The position numbers and the translations under genes are program-made. Source: CAZTDD01 sp964612675 (GTDB lineage Bacteria; Hinthialibacterota; Hinthialibacteria; Hinthialibacterales; JAKPRU01). Taken from it: 46,412 nt of DNA. The notes below the pieces were generated by a model. It was not told where the DNA came from. It saw only the letters and a program-made list of their open reading frames with translations, and did not search any database. The DNA lies in NCBI GenBank assembly GCA_964612675.1, contig CAZTDD010000044.1:1-46412 (forward strand). The letters are read 5' to 3'. How positions within the stretch are numbered: the first letter of the stretch is position 1; each line of letters opens with the position of its first letter. Shown here piece after piece: positions 19,063 through 25,689 of the stretch.

Positions 19063-20115
19063 ATGCCAAGGCGTACTATGATGGGCGTTATGAAAAGCCA
19101 AAAAAGAAATCCAACGATGAAAGATGTTGCTCGGGCCGCAGGGGTTTCCCAGCCGACGGTCTCTCGGTTCCTGAGCGGACAACAGGACAATTTCAGCCTG
19201 ACTGAGGAGACCAAGGCACGCATTCTGAGCGCAATCGAAACACTGGGCTATGTGCGCAATGAGGCGGCTCGTGAACTGAAGGGACCAAGAGAGTCTCAAC
19301 GATTGATGTTCTGCAGCATGTTCGAAAGTCCGCTCGTGTTCCACGATATCCAGCAGCGGATACAGTCCATGCAGGAAATGTCTCAGTTCTCGTTCTTTTT
19401 TCATCACATTGACGAGGATCGTCTTCTCAAGGATCCAACCTATTTCGTTAATCTTGGCCTGGGTACGTATCGGACATGCATCCTGATGGGCACGTCGATC
19501 CAAGGCGATTCCTGGTTCGAGCAGAATCTCTCACGGTTTCCCGTCCCTGTCCTGGTGATCGGACGTGTCCTGAAGGGCTACCATGCCATCACGATCGACT
19601 ATGACAAGCAGATGACGACAACACTGGAATATCTTTGGGAGCGTGGTTGTCGCCGTATCCTGTATCTCGGACGGCAATGGAACAGCCAAGTCGACGTTGC
19701 CCGCCTGAGTGCCTATGAACGCTTTTGTTCAGAGCAAAAACAAAAACCGCTGATTGTGAACCATGGGACTTTCGACGAGCACGGCGGCTATATGCAAACC
19801 CATGAGGCGCTCGCACACGACAGGAAACCCGACAGCATCGTCACAGTGAATGATGCGCAGGCCATCGGTGCGATTCGTGCACTCCATGATGCGGGGCTAT
19901 CGGTACCCGATAATGTTCGCGTAGTGGGGTACGGGAATTTCCCAATCGGCCGTTATACACTTCCCTCCGTCACCACTGTGCCACAATTCACAAATGAAGT
20001 ATTGGACGCTGTTTGTGGCTATATTCTCGGCGTAGTCCTGTCCGGTGACGCACCGCCGAAACCGTATCAAAAGATGTTTGTCAGCCTGGAGATCATCCGG
20101 CGAGAATCCGGATGA
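19063..20115 (+). CDS. LacI-family transcriptional regulator
   Basis: About 350 residues. The N-terminal helix-turn-helix is TMKDVARAAGVSQPTVSRFL (residues 18-37 from this start), followed by the hinge region GYVRNEAARELKG. The rest is a periplasmic-binding-protein-like sensor domain with DSIVTVNDAQAIGAIRALHD and VRVVGYGNFPIGRYTLPSVT, both family landmarks. The start is uncertain: ATGs at 19063, 19078, 19081 and 19090 are all in frame, and 19078 has AAGG close upstream. The neighbouring divergent units carry a shared operator, so this is probably their repressor and is probably autoregulated. The inducer is unknown, likely a sugar or sugar acid. A perfect inverted repeat spans its stop codon. 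Confidence 0.92.
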   Translation: MPRRTMMGVMKSQKRNPTMKDVARAAGVSQPTVSRFLSGQQDNFSLTEETKARILSAIETLGYVRNEAARELKGPRESQRLMFCSMFESPLVFHDIQQRIQSMQEMSQFSFFFHHIDEDRLLKDPTYFVNLGLGTYRTCILMGTSIQGDSWFEQNLSRFPVPVLVIGRVLKGYHAITIDYDKQMTTTLEYLWERGCRRILYLGRQWNSQVDVARLSAYERFCSEQKQKPLIVNHGTFDEHGGYMQTHEALAHDRKPDSIVTVNDAQAIGAIRALHDAGLSVPDNVRVVGYGNFPIGRYTLPSVTTVPQFTNEVLDAVCGYILGVVLSGDAPPKPYQKMFVSLEIIRRESG

Positions 20116-20122
20116 TCTCCAG
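20086..20122. terminator. Perfect 15-bp inverted repeat across the regulator stop codon
   Basis: The arms CTGGAGATCATCCGG (20086-20100) and CCGGATGATCTCCAG (20108-20122) are exact reverse complements with a 7-base loop CGAGAAT. The regulator's TGA stop (20113-20115) lies within the right arm. The convergent gene ends at 20155, so the hairpin sits between two converging transcripts and could end or protect both. There is no T-run on either side, so a classical intrinsic terminator is not shown. Confidence 0.55.
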
Positions 20123-20154
20123 ACAAAAGACTTCTGCCCTGCTTGCGGGTGGTA

Positions 20155-21627
20155 TCAATAAAGCGACCAATCTTCCACGCCGGTTACTTCTTCACTCGTA
20201 CCGATTTCGATCTTCACGTCATCGATGAAGATGTGGTGAAAGCCTCCCGTATACGTGATGAAGCGCAACAGATCCAGTTTGGTTCTCTGAAACTCCGTGA
20301 GAGTCAGCATATACGCTTCAATACCGTCCACGAAGAACTTCCTTTGCTCGTAAGCGGTATCCTCTTCATTGCGGAAAACAACATACTCACAGAAGTGCAT
20401 CTGGTTGTCTTCATGCGGAATCGTAAGTTCCTGTGGGTGTTCGGTGTTATTGAAGTCGAGTTTGAGAGCACCGGCGATAGGCATAAAGCTAACATCCGCA
20501 TAACCGATGCCGTCCATTCCGCTGGAGGCAATCCCACCGTCGTCGATGTCACCCATCGCAACACGAACCGTATCGTCGCCCTCATCGCCCGTACTCAATT
20601 CCGTCGTACTAACATAGAAACTCAACCGTAGATCTTGAGTCTGGGCTGGAAAGTAGACCTCGGCGATGATGTTTCCACCATCGAATTCGTCGAGCAGCAT
20701 CATGTTTTTGGTCGTTCCCGCAGGCTCACCGTCGAATCCAACCTGATCGCTCACCTCCCAGTACACAGTGGCGCCGTCGGAATCGTCGCCGTCGCCAAAT
20801 CCCCATTCAGCCGGGATCTCGCCGAGCGCAATGTCTTCAAAATCTTCTGAATACACTGTCTCAGTTGGCGTAAAGACACGGTCTTTCATAACAAAGTCAG
20901 GTCCGCCAACGGCGACAGAGATGTCGTCCACGGAAAGATCGATGTTTGTACCGCCTGTACTCGTAATGATATAGAGAAGATCCAACTGCCCTCGTGCATT
21001 CAAAGCAGGAATCGGCGATGTAACCATCTGGCCGTCGACTTCGCCGGTGATTTGCGTATAGCCGCCGGCCTCTTCATCCCAGTACGCATAAAATTGGACC
21101 TTATGCATGGCCGCGTTACTATGGGGAAGTGTAGGACCTGTCACCTCACTGTTGAACTTCGGGTTGGTGCCATTCGTGGTGTTCATATTCAGGTCGAGAT
21201 AGCCGATTCCGCCTCGGCCGCCCCCGTCTAGTCCTTCTTCCTGGGTGCTTCCCAGCGCAAAGCGAATAAAGGAGCTTCCGAGTTTGTTGTTTGCCGCATA
21301 CAGTGTGAGACGGAAGTTGCCGGTCTGCGCAGGAAAAGGAACTGCGATGACAGCATTTCCTTGGTCACTGTTGTCCAGAATCGCCAAATTCCGGGCTGTT
21401 CCATCGGGTTCGTTGTCGTAACCGACATAGTCGGTAACAAACCAATCGATCCCGATACCATCGGTATCGTCGCCCTCTCCGCCTGACAGCTCCGTGGGTT
21501 TTTCATTCAGGGCGGTGTCCTCAAAGTCAAACGTGAAGACTGTTTCCCAGTCCTGTGCAAACGCGGTTTGGACTGTGAAGAAACAACCCAGCGCGCACAG
21601 TGTCGTCAACCACCTCTTCAACTTCAT
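20155..21627 (-). CDS. Secreted protein with tandem duplicated lectin/LamG-like domain
   Basis: A 490-residue protein. The start at 21627 was chosen because GGAGG lies 8 bases upstream and a signal peptide follows (LTTLCALGCFFTVQTAFA); the frame extends further upstream without support. Two similar halves are visible. The first runs from about residue 24 (ETVFTFDFEDTALNEKP, then DGIGIDWFVTDYVGYDNEPD, FPAQTGNFRLTLYAANN). The second runs from about 250 (ETVYSEDFEDIALGEIP, ATVYWEVSDQVGFDGEPAG, FPAQTQDLRLSFYVSTT). This is an internal duplication of a beta-sandwich domain resembling secreted carbohydrate-binding modules. No catalytic motif was seen. An operator lies about 56 bases upstream, placing it in the LacI-controlled set. 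Confidence 0.75.
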   Translation of the reverse strand: MKLKRWLTTLCALGCFFTVQTAFAQDWETVFTFDFEDTALNEKPTELSGGEGDDTDGIGIDWFVTDYVGYDNEPDGTARNLAILDNSDQGNAVIAVPFPAQTGNFRLTLYAANNKLGSSFIRFALGSTQEEGLDGGGRGGIGYLDLNMNTTNGTNPKFNSEVTGPTLPHSNAAMHKVQFYAYWDEEAGGYTQITGEVDGQMVTSPIPALNARGQLDLLYIITSTGGTNIDLSVDDISVAVGGPDFVMKDRVFTPTETVYSEDFEDIALGEIPAEWGFGDGDDSDGATVYWEVSDQVGFDGEPAGTTKNMMLLDEFDGGNIIAEVYFPAQTQDLRLSFYVSTTELSTGDEGDDTVRVAMGDIDDGGIASSGMDGIGYADVSFMPIAGALKLDFNNTEHPQELTIPHEDNQMHFCEYVVFRNEEDTAYEQRKFFVDGIEAYMLTLTEFQRTKLDLLRFITYTGGFHHIFIDDVKIEIGTSEEVTGVEDWSLY

Positions 21628-21682
21628 TGGAATACCTCCACTTTGGGATGGGGTGATGCCGGGCTTGTCGGCCGACATGCGG

Positions 21683-21698
21683 TAGTATACGTATTCAC
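21683..21698. promoter_or_regulatory. LacI-type operator 2 (upstream of duplicated-domain protein)
   Basis: TAGTATACGTATTCAC matches operator 1 at its first 13 bases, including the core GTATACGTAT (21685-21694). It is 56 bases upstream of the secreted duplicated-domain gene on the minus strand. TATACT read on the minus strand is a possible -10. A TTGACA is also present upstream on that strand, but 32 bases from it, which is too far for a standard pair. Confidence 0.75.
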
Positions 21699-21815
21699 AC
21701 CTTTTCATGTTTCAGCGGGTCTGTCAAGTCCTTGGACACATCCAACTCCGCGCTTCATTGAGAAATTCCCGTAGTCATCATTGGCAATTCGGCCATACCG
21801 CGTTGACTTTGGATC

Positions 21816-21844
21816 TTGACATTCGGTTGAATGATCTTTAGCAT
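21816..21844 (+). promoter_or_regulatory. Sigma70-type promoter of the pseudopilin-sialidase unit
   Basis: TTGACA (21816-21821), a 17-base spacer and TAGCAT (21839-21844). The -35 box is perfect and the -10 box keeps TA...T. The -10 box overlaps operator 3, so a bound repressor would block it. It reads toward the pseudopilin at 21937. Confidence 0.6.
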
Positions 21845-21854
21845 ACGTATACGA
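21839..21854. promoter_or_regulatory. LacI-type operator 3 (upstream of pseudopilin 3)
   Basis: On the minus strand this reads TCGTATACGTATGCTA, with the same GTATACGTAT core as the other three sites but in the opposite orientation to operator 2. It overlaps the -10 box of the pseudopilin promoter and is about 83 bases before the pseudopilin ATG. Operators 2 and 3 lie 156 bases apart in the same 309-base divergent intergenic region (21628-21936), a spacing that would permit looping by a tetramer or cooperative dimers. Nothing else was seen in that intergenic region. Confidence 0.72.
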
Positions 21855-21936
21855 CAGGATTCAATGACTATCGGAGCGTCCGAGACATCCATCTCCCCCT
21901 CAGGACACACCGGAACACGCGGAGAAGACAACCACT

Positions 21937-22479
21937 ATGAAACGACGAGCGTTCACTCTCATCGAATTACTTATCGTTGTTGCCATTATCGGAATTCTCG
22001 CAGCAATCGCAGTCCCTCAATTTCTGAACGCTCAGATCCGCGCCAAAGTCGCCCGCAGCGTCTCTGACATGCGGGCCATAAAGATGGGACTCCATCAATA
22101 CCGATTGGATAACAATGCCTATCCCGACTATGTTGGAGGTGTCCCTGGAAGGCTGGCCCGGTTGATCCGTCTTTCCACACCAATCTCTTACCTCTCAACG
22201 ATTCCCACTGATCCATTCCGGCCCAAAGAACTGTCAACCGACGCAGGAGATGTTTATCCCTATTGGCCGATCGAGGTAGCCGACGATAAACGGCAAAAGG
22301 GACAATTCGCCCACATGCCCCGCGTCGAGCAAGCCCGGGGCACCTTTATTTTGCTGGGTGCCGCTCCAAACGGTCTGTATGAACCGAGCACAGCGGAAGG
22401 CGCTCTGGGGATTCATATGGAATATGATGCGTCGAACGGCCTGGTGAGTATTGGGGACATTTACGTAGTCGGACCGTAA
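21937..22479 (+). CDS. Pseudopilin (copy 3), in the LacI-operator-controlled cluster
   Basis: A 180-residue protein with a very short leader, MKRRAFTLIELLIVVAIIG; Ala precedes the predicted cleavage site and Glu is at +5. VPQFLNAQIRAKVARS follows the hydrophobic helix. The globular part has LSTIPTDPFRPKEL, and the C-terminus is YDASNGLVSIGDIYVVGP, the same pattern as the other two copies. It is preceded by a good promoter whose -10 box is covered by operator 3, and is followed 179 bases later on the same strand by a sialidase-like gene. Regulation together with catabolic genes suggests a substrate-specific pseudopilus or secretion role. Confidence 0.87.
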   Translation: MKRRAFTLIELLIVVAIIGILAAIAVPQFLNAQIRAKVARSVSDMRAIKMGLHQYRLDNNAYPDYVGGVPGRLARLIRLSTPISYLSTIPTDPFRPKELSTDAGDVYPYWPIEVADDKRQKGQFAHMPRVEQARGTFILLGAAPNGLYEPSTAEGALGIHMEYDASNGLVSIGDIYVVGP

Positions 22480-22502
22480 GCTGTGTTGGGACATACCAAC
22501 AA

Positions 22503-22530
22503 AAGATCGCCGCGCTTCGCTCCTAAGAAG
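22503..22530. repeat. REP-like repeat on the 5' side of the sialidase-like gene
   Basis: Bases 22505-22529 (core GCGCTTCGCTCCTAAGAA) match 24518-24542 with one mismatch in 25 and in the same orientation, so the two copies bracket the sialidase-like gene as direct repeats. Both belong to the GCTTCGC/GCGAAGC family of dispersed elements seen elsewhere in the window. It lies between the pseudopilin and sialidase genes and could affect their relative expression. Confidence 0.55.
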
Positions 22531-22658
22531 GGAATGCGAAATTCACTTTCTTTCCGAAATCACCGGCTCCAACGGTCCGGGGCTCGCGACGGCGGTCACA
22601 AGAGCCGCTTATAATGAGCCGGGACAGCATAATAGTAGACGCTGAAGAGGTATGTCTC

Positions 22659-24308
22659 ATGAACAGGCCGAAAGAAAAACGAATCATGTTCTCTTTTGTA
22701 TTGCTTTTTCCGTTGTGGCTGCTTTCTTTCCCCGTGCCGGGGGCCGACAACGAGTACGTTTTTGAAGAGTTCTCAGCCGGAGCCGCAACGGATGCGCTGC
22801 CCGAGAAATGGAACACGGAGAGCGGTAAGTGGATTATCCGTCCCCTCTCCAAGCCGGTATCAGACCCGCAGGTAACACCCGCCGTCCAGTCCTCTTATCA
22901 CGTAGCTTTCCCGGGTGTTTGCAAGACGAAGAGCGGCCAGTTGATCGCCGTGTACCGAGAGGCGTTTCACCACGCGAGCGGCGAGCCGGAGGACGGGCAC
23001 ATCATGCTGGTTCGGTCTAGCGACAAAGGAGAGACCTGGAGCAAGCCGGAACTTGCCTATGACGATCCCGAGTATGACGACCGCAATGCGGCAATCTCAT
23101 GTATGAACGACGGAACGCTCTGTTTGATCTGGGATAAGTATCTGCATGGCAAACACCACTGGGCCTGGCTCTCGACAAGCAAAGACGAAGGGCACACCTG
23201 GTCGGAAGCGGTGATAATCACCCGATTGGAAAACGTGCACACGCGAAGCCGGGGTATCGATCTGGGGGGCGATATATGGCTCTTTCCGTGGGCCGACGCC
23301 GATCATGGTCCCAGGACAGCAACGTATTTCACTCGTTACAACTCAGAGACCGGTGAGTTTGAACAGATTCAGGCCACGCAGACGGGCAAGCGAAACTGGG
23401 CGGACGAAGTCTGTGTCACAGAGACTCAGGAAGGCACACTGGTCGCATTGATTCGCTCTCAAAGCGACCCAGCTTTGTGGCAGATCGAGTCACGGGATGA
23501 CGGAAGGACATGGTCGACACCTCATCTCACAGAAATCCCTTCACAATTCACTCCGGCCGATCTCATCACATTGACTAACGGTTGGCTGGTCGCCGCTTTC
23601 TCATTCCGCGAGCGACGTAACGAACGTCTTTGCGTATCGAGAGACAACGGCAGGACGTGGGACGTCGAAAACAGCGTGAATGTTTATGACGCTACGCTCG
23701 GTTACGGCGATCGGTCCTATCCCGCCAGCGTGCAAATCGACGAGAAAACCATTGGGACAGTATTGTACGAAACCAAGGACCATCCCACAGGCGGTACGAT
23801 CTATTTTGTCCGGACACCAATCTCGTCACTCGATGGCTCGAAGGTGAACACACTGTACCAGGGCGACCGTGAGAGCGATCCGGCTTTGATCTTCTGGCCA
23901 AAGGAGCCAGGAATGGATTCCGTCGAGTTCGAATATCGGTTCACAGGACTGTTCGGCGATCCTCCGAACTGCATCGGCGTGGTTATGGCCTCTGAGAACA
24001 CATCGGAAATGGCCGCTTTTCAGTACCAAATGGGGACCGCCCCCGACCGGCGCAGCATTCCGGTCAATCATGTCAAATTCGTTCGAGGTATAGGAAAAGA
24101 GGAACAGACTATTCAGGAGGGTTCGGCGAAGGGAGACTCATTTAATGATGGCTGTGTCCATGTGATGGCGGTTCAGAGAGAAGGAGAAGAATGGGTTTTC
24201 TCTATCGACGGAGAAGAACAGTTGACCTGTGAGGCGGAGTCCTGGACGCCAGCGGGTATTTTGACTCGCCGCGCGACGGTTGCGATTTACCGCGTGGGAA
24301 GAGAATGA
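22659..24308 (+). CDS. Secreted sialidase-like (BNR/Asp-box propeller) protein with C-terminal beta domain
   Basis: 549 residues from the ATG at 22659, chosen for GAAGAGG upstream and the signal peptide (FVLLFPLWLLSFPVPGAD). Asp-box repeats of a six-bladed propeller are visible: SSDKGETWSKP, SKDEGHTWSEA, SRDDGRTWSTP and SRDNGRTWDVE. A final ~150-residue domain resembles a LamG-type module (VEFEYRFTGLFGDPPN). The classical FRIP motif is not seen; FPGVCKTKSGQLIAVYREA occupies that place, so true sialic-acid cleavage is uncertain and another exo-glycosidase or hydrolase activity is possible. It probably shares the operator-controlled promoter upstream of the pseudopilin. Confidence 0.8.
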   Translation: MNRPKEKRIMFSFVLLFPLWLLSFPVPGADNEYVFEEFSAGAATDALPEKWNTESGKWIIRPLSKPVSDPQVTPAVQSSYHVAFPGVCKTKSGQLIAVYREAFHHASGEPEDGHIMLVRSSDKGETWSKPELAYDDPEYDDRNAAISCMNDGTLCLIWDKYLHGKHHWAWLSTSKDEGHTWSEAVIITRLENVHTRSRGIDLGGDIWLFPWADADHGPRTATYFTRYNSETGEFEQIQATQTGKRNWADEVCVTETQEGTLVALIRSQSDPALWQIESRDDGRTWSTPHLTEIPSQFTPADLITLTNGWLVAAFSFRERRNERLCVSRDNGRTWDVENSVNVYDATLGYGDRSYPASVQIDEKTIGTVLYETKDHPTGGTIYFVRTPISSLDGSKVNTLYQGDRESDPALIFWPKEPGMDSVEFEYRFTGLFGDPPNCIGVVMASENTSEMAAFQYQMGTAPDRRSIPVNHVKFVRGIGKEEQTIQEGSAKGDSFNDGCVHVMAVQREGEEWVFSIDGEEQLTCEAESWTPAGILTRRATVAIYRVGRE

Positions 24309-24310
24309 AA

Positions 24311-24345
24311 CACGAAGGCACGAAGGAGACACGAAAGCACGAAAA
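24311..24345. repeat. Short CACGAAGG-type direct repeat tract
   Basis: Four near-repeats of CACGAA(A/G)G occur within 35 bases directly after the sialidase stop codon. Tracts like this are common non-coding sequence in planctomycete-like genomes. No function was recognised. Confidence 0.5.
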
Positions 24346-24374
24346 AGAACAAACGGCCTCTTGTGGCTTCGCCA

Positions 24375-24414
24375 CCCCGATTGCCTTCGAACGGACGAAT
24401 TCGAGCAATCGGGG
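24375..24414. terminator. Hairpin downstream of the sialidase-like gene
   Basis: The arms CCCCGATTGC (24375-24384) and GCAATCGGGG (24405-24414) are exact reverse complements separated by 20 bases, with TTCGA-rich sequence between. It lies 67 bases past the stop codon and has no T-run, so it may be a processing or termination structure or simply part of the repeat-rich spacer. Confidence 0.4.
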
Positions 24415-24434
24415 CTACCCGTGGCCGCAGAAAA

Positions 24435-24639
24435 GAGATCGCCACGCTTCGCTCGCGATGACGAGACGGGAGGTGGGATTTGGTCCGTAGGGGAAGACGA
24501 TGGGGCCGTAAAAAGGAGATCGCCACGCTTCGCTCCTAAGAAAACGCCTGCGAATCGTCATTCCGAGGAGCGAAGCGACGTGGGAATCTCGCCGTTGAAT
24601 CGGACAAAACGAGATGGCCACACTTCGCTCGCCATGACG
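24435..24639. repeat. Cluster of four REP-like elements
   Basis: Four related units occur in 205 bases: 24435-24463 (GCCACGCTTCGCTCGCGATG), 24516-24542, 24556-24590 in inverse orientation (GAGGAGCGAAGCGACG), and 24611-24639. Alternating orientation allows large foldback structures. The 380-base gap 24309-24688 holds only these repeats, the CACGAAGG tract and the hairpin; no gene was seen. It separates the sialidase from the convergent aldolase. Confidence 0.6.
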
Positions 24640-24688
24640 GCAACGGGGACCGCAGTTTCTTCCTCAAATCACCGGGTCCGACACCAAG

Positions 24689-25483
24689 TCACTGGGGCCG
24701 ATGGTTCACGCCTCGGAATGATGAATAGAGGTCGGAGAGTCCTTTGCGTAAAACTCCAATCACCGATCCTGCATTGAGAAAACGTGCTCCCATATCGATT
24801 AGAGTGCGTGCGCGGTCCGGATTTCCGGCGGGCATTCCCCAGTATTTGCCGTGTTTTTCGGCTGCTTCGGCTACACGTTCGGTAGCTTTCTGAATCTGCG
24901 GATCATTGAATTCTCCCGGACAACCGTAACTCTGCGATAAATCGCCCGGTCCGACGAATAACAAGTCAATTCCCTCCACCGAGGCGATTTGGTCGATCTC
25001 CTCAACCGCTTCCCGGTCCTCGATTTGTACCACCAAGAAAGTCTCGCTATTCGCCCATTGCATGTATTCTTTGGGGCTCATCAGACCGTACGAGGCGGAG
25101 GCTTCCACGCCGTCCAATCCTCGCAGTCCAACGGGATAAAAACGAGCGTCGTGAACGATGTTTCGAGCGTCCTGGGCGCCCATACAGTGGGGGACCATCA
25201 CGCCGGTTCCTCCCACTTCAAAGCCGCGCGCATACGAATGCCGGCCCTCGCGCCGGACTCGAACCATGGGTTCCATGCCCGTAGCTCGGCACGCCAGGCA
25301 GACATTGAACACATCCTCATAGCTGTAGTCCTGATGCTCCATATCGATCCACAGGCAGTCAAATCCAACAATTCCAATCAGTTCGGCCAATTTGGACGAA
25401 CATACCGGTGTGAGGCTGCAGCTGAGTACGACCTCGCCCTTTCTCAGTTTCTCCAGAACCCGATTCTTTCGTTGGGAATACAT
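24689..25483 (-). CDS. HpcH/HpaI-family aldolase
   Basis: 264 residues from the ATG at 25483, which has a GAAGG ribosome site and starts the family's N-terminal region; the frame is open further upstream without support. Metal- and substrate-site landmarks are visible: CLWIDMEHQ (residues 44-51), VQIED (152-156, metal-binding Glu) and FVGPGDLSQSYG (176-187). Family members cleave 2-keto-3-deoxy sugar acids or related keto acids to pyruvate (or tartronate semialdehyde-type products) and an aldehyde. Together with the symporter and oxidoreductase this suggests catabolism of a uronate or deoxysugar acid. Operator 4 lies 155 bases upstream, giving an unusually long leader. Confidence 0.9.
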   Translation of the reverse strand: MYSQRKNRVLEKLRKGEVVLSCSLTPVCSSKLAELIGIVGFDCLWIDMEHQDYSYEDVFNVCLACRATGMEPMVRVRREGRHSYARGFEVGGTGVMVPHCMGAQDARNIVHDARFYPVGLRGLDGVEASASYGLMSPKEYMQWANSETFLVVQIEDREAVEEIDQIASVEGIDLLFVGPGDLSQSYGCPGEFNDPQIQKATERVAEAAEKHGKYWGMPAGNPDRARTLIDMGARFLNAGSVIGVLRKGLSDLYSSFRGVNHRPQ

Positions 25484-25613
25484 AACGCCTTCTTTCTTTG
25501 CCGTTAGTCGCTTGAATCTACAGGAAAATGCGCCGTTTCGCGAAGAGACAGCTCTGACAATATCGATATACGGATTCGACCGGGGGCCTGAAATCCGGTC
25601 GCGGAGCGTGCAG

Positions 25614-25641
25614 TCGACATTTCGTTCACTCACGCTATAGT
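25614..25641 (+). promoter_or_regulatory. Predicted promoter of the esterase-sialidase-like unit
   Basis: TCGACA (25614-25619), a 16-base spacer and TATAGT (25636-25641). Each box differs from the sigma70 consensus at one base. The -10 box overlaps operator 4. It reads toward the esterase at 25690. Confidence 0.5.
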
Positions 25642-25653
25642 ATACGTATTCTG
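25638..25653. promoter_or_regulatory. LacI-type operator 4 (between aldolase and esterase)
   Basis: TAGTATACGTATTCTG shares 14 bases with operator 2 and the GTATACGTAT core (25640-25649) with all sites. It is 36 bases before the esterase ATG and 155 bases before the aldolase ATG, and so can control both divergent units. Confidence 0.75.
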
Positions 25654-25689
25654 CATTCAACCGCCTCGCAAAATCAAGGAGAATCTCCG

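Noticed and set aside
20249..20258. GTATACGTGA inside the duplicated-domain gene
   Set aside because: Only the first eight bases match the operator core, the palindrome is broken and it is within a gene.
24435..24639. A CRISPR array at the repeat cluster
   Set aside because: Units vary in sequence, spacing and orientation and have no uniform spacers; they are REP-like elements.
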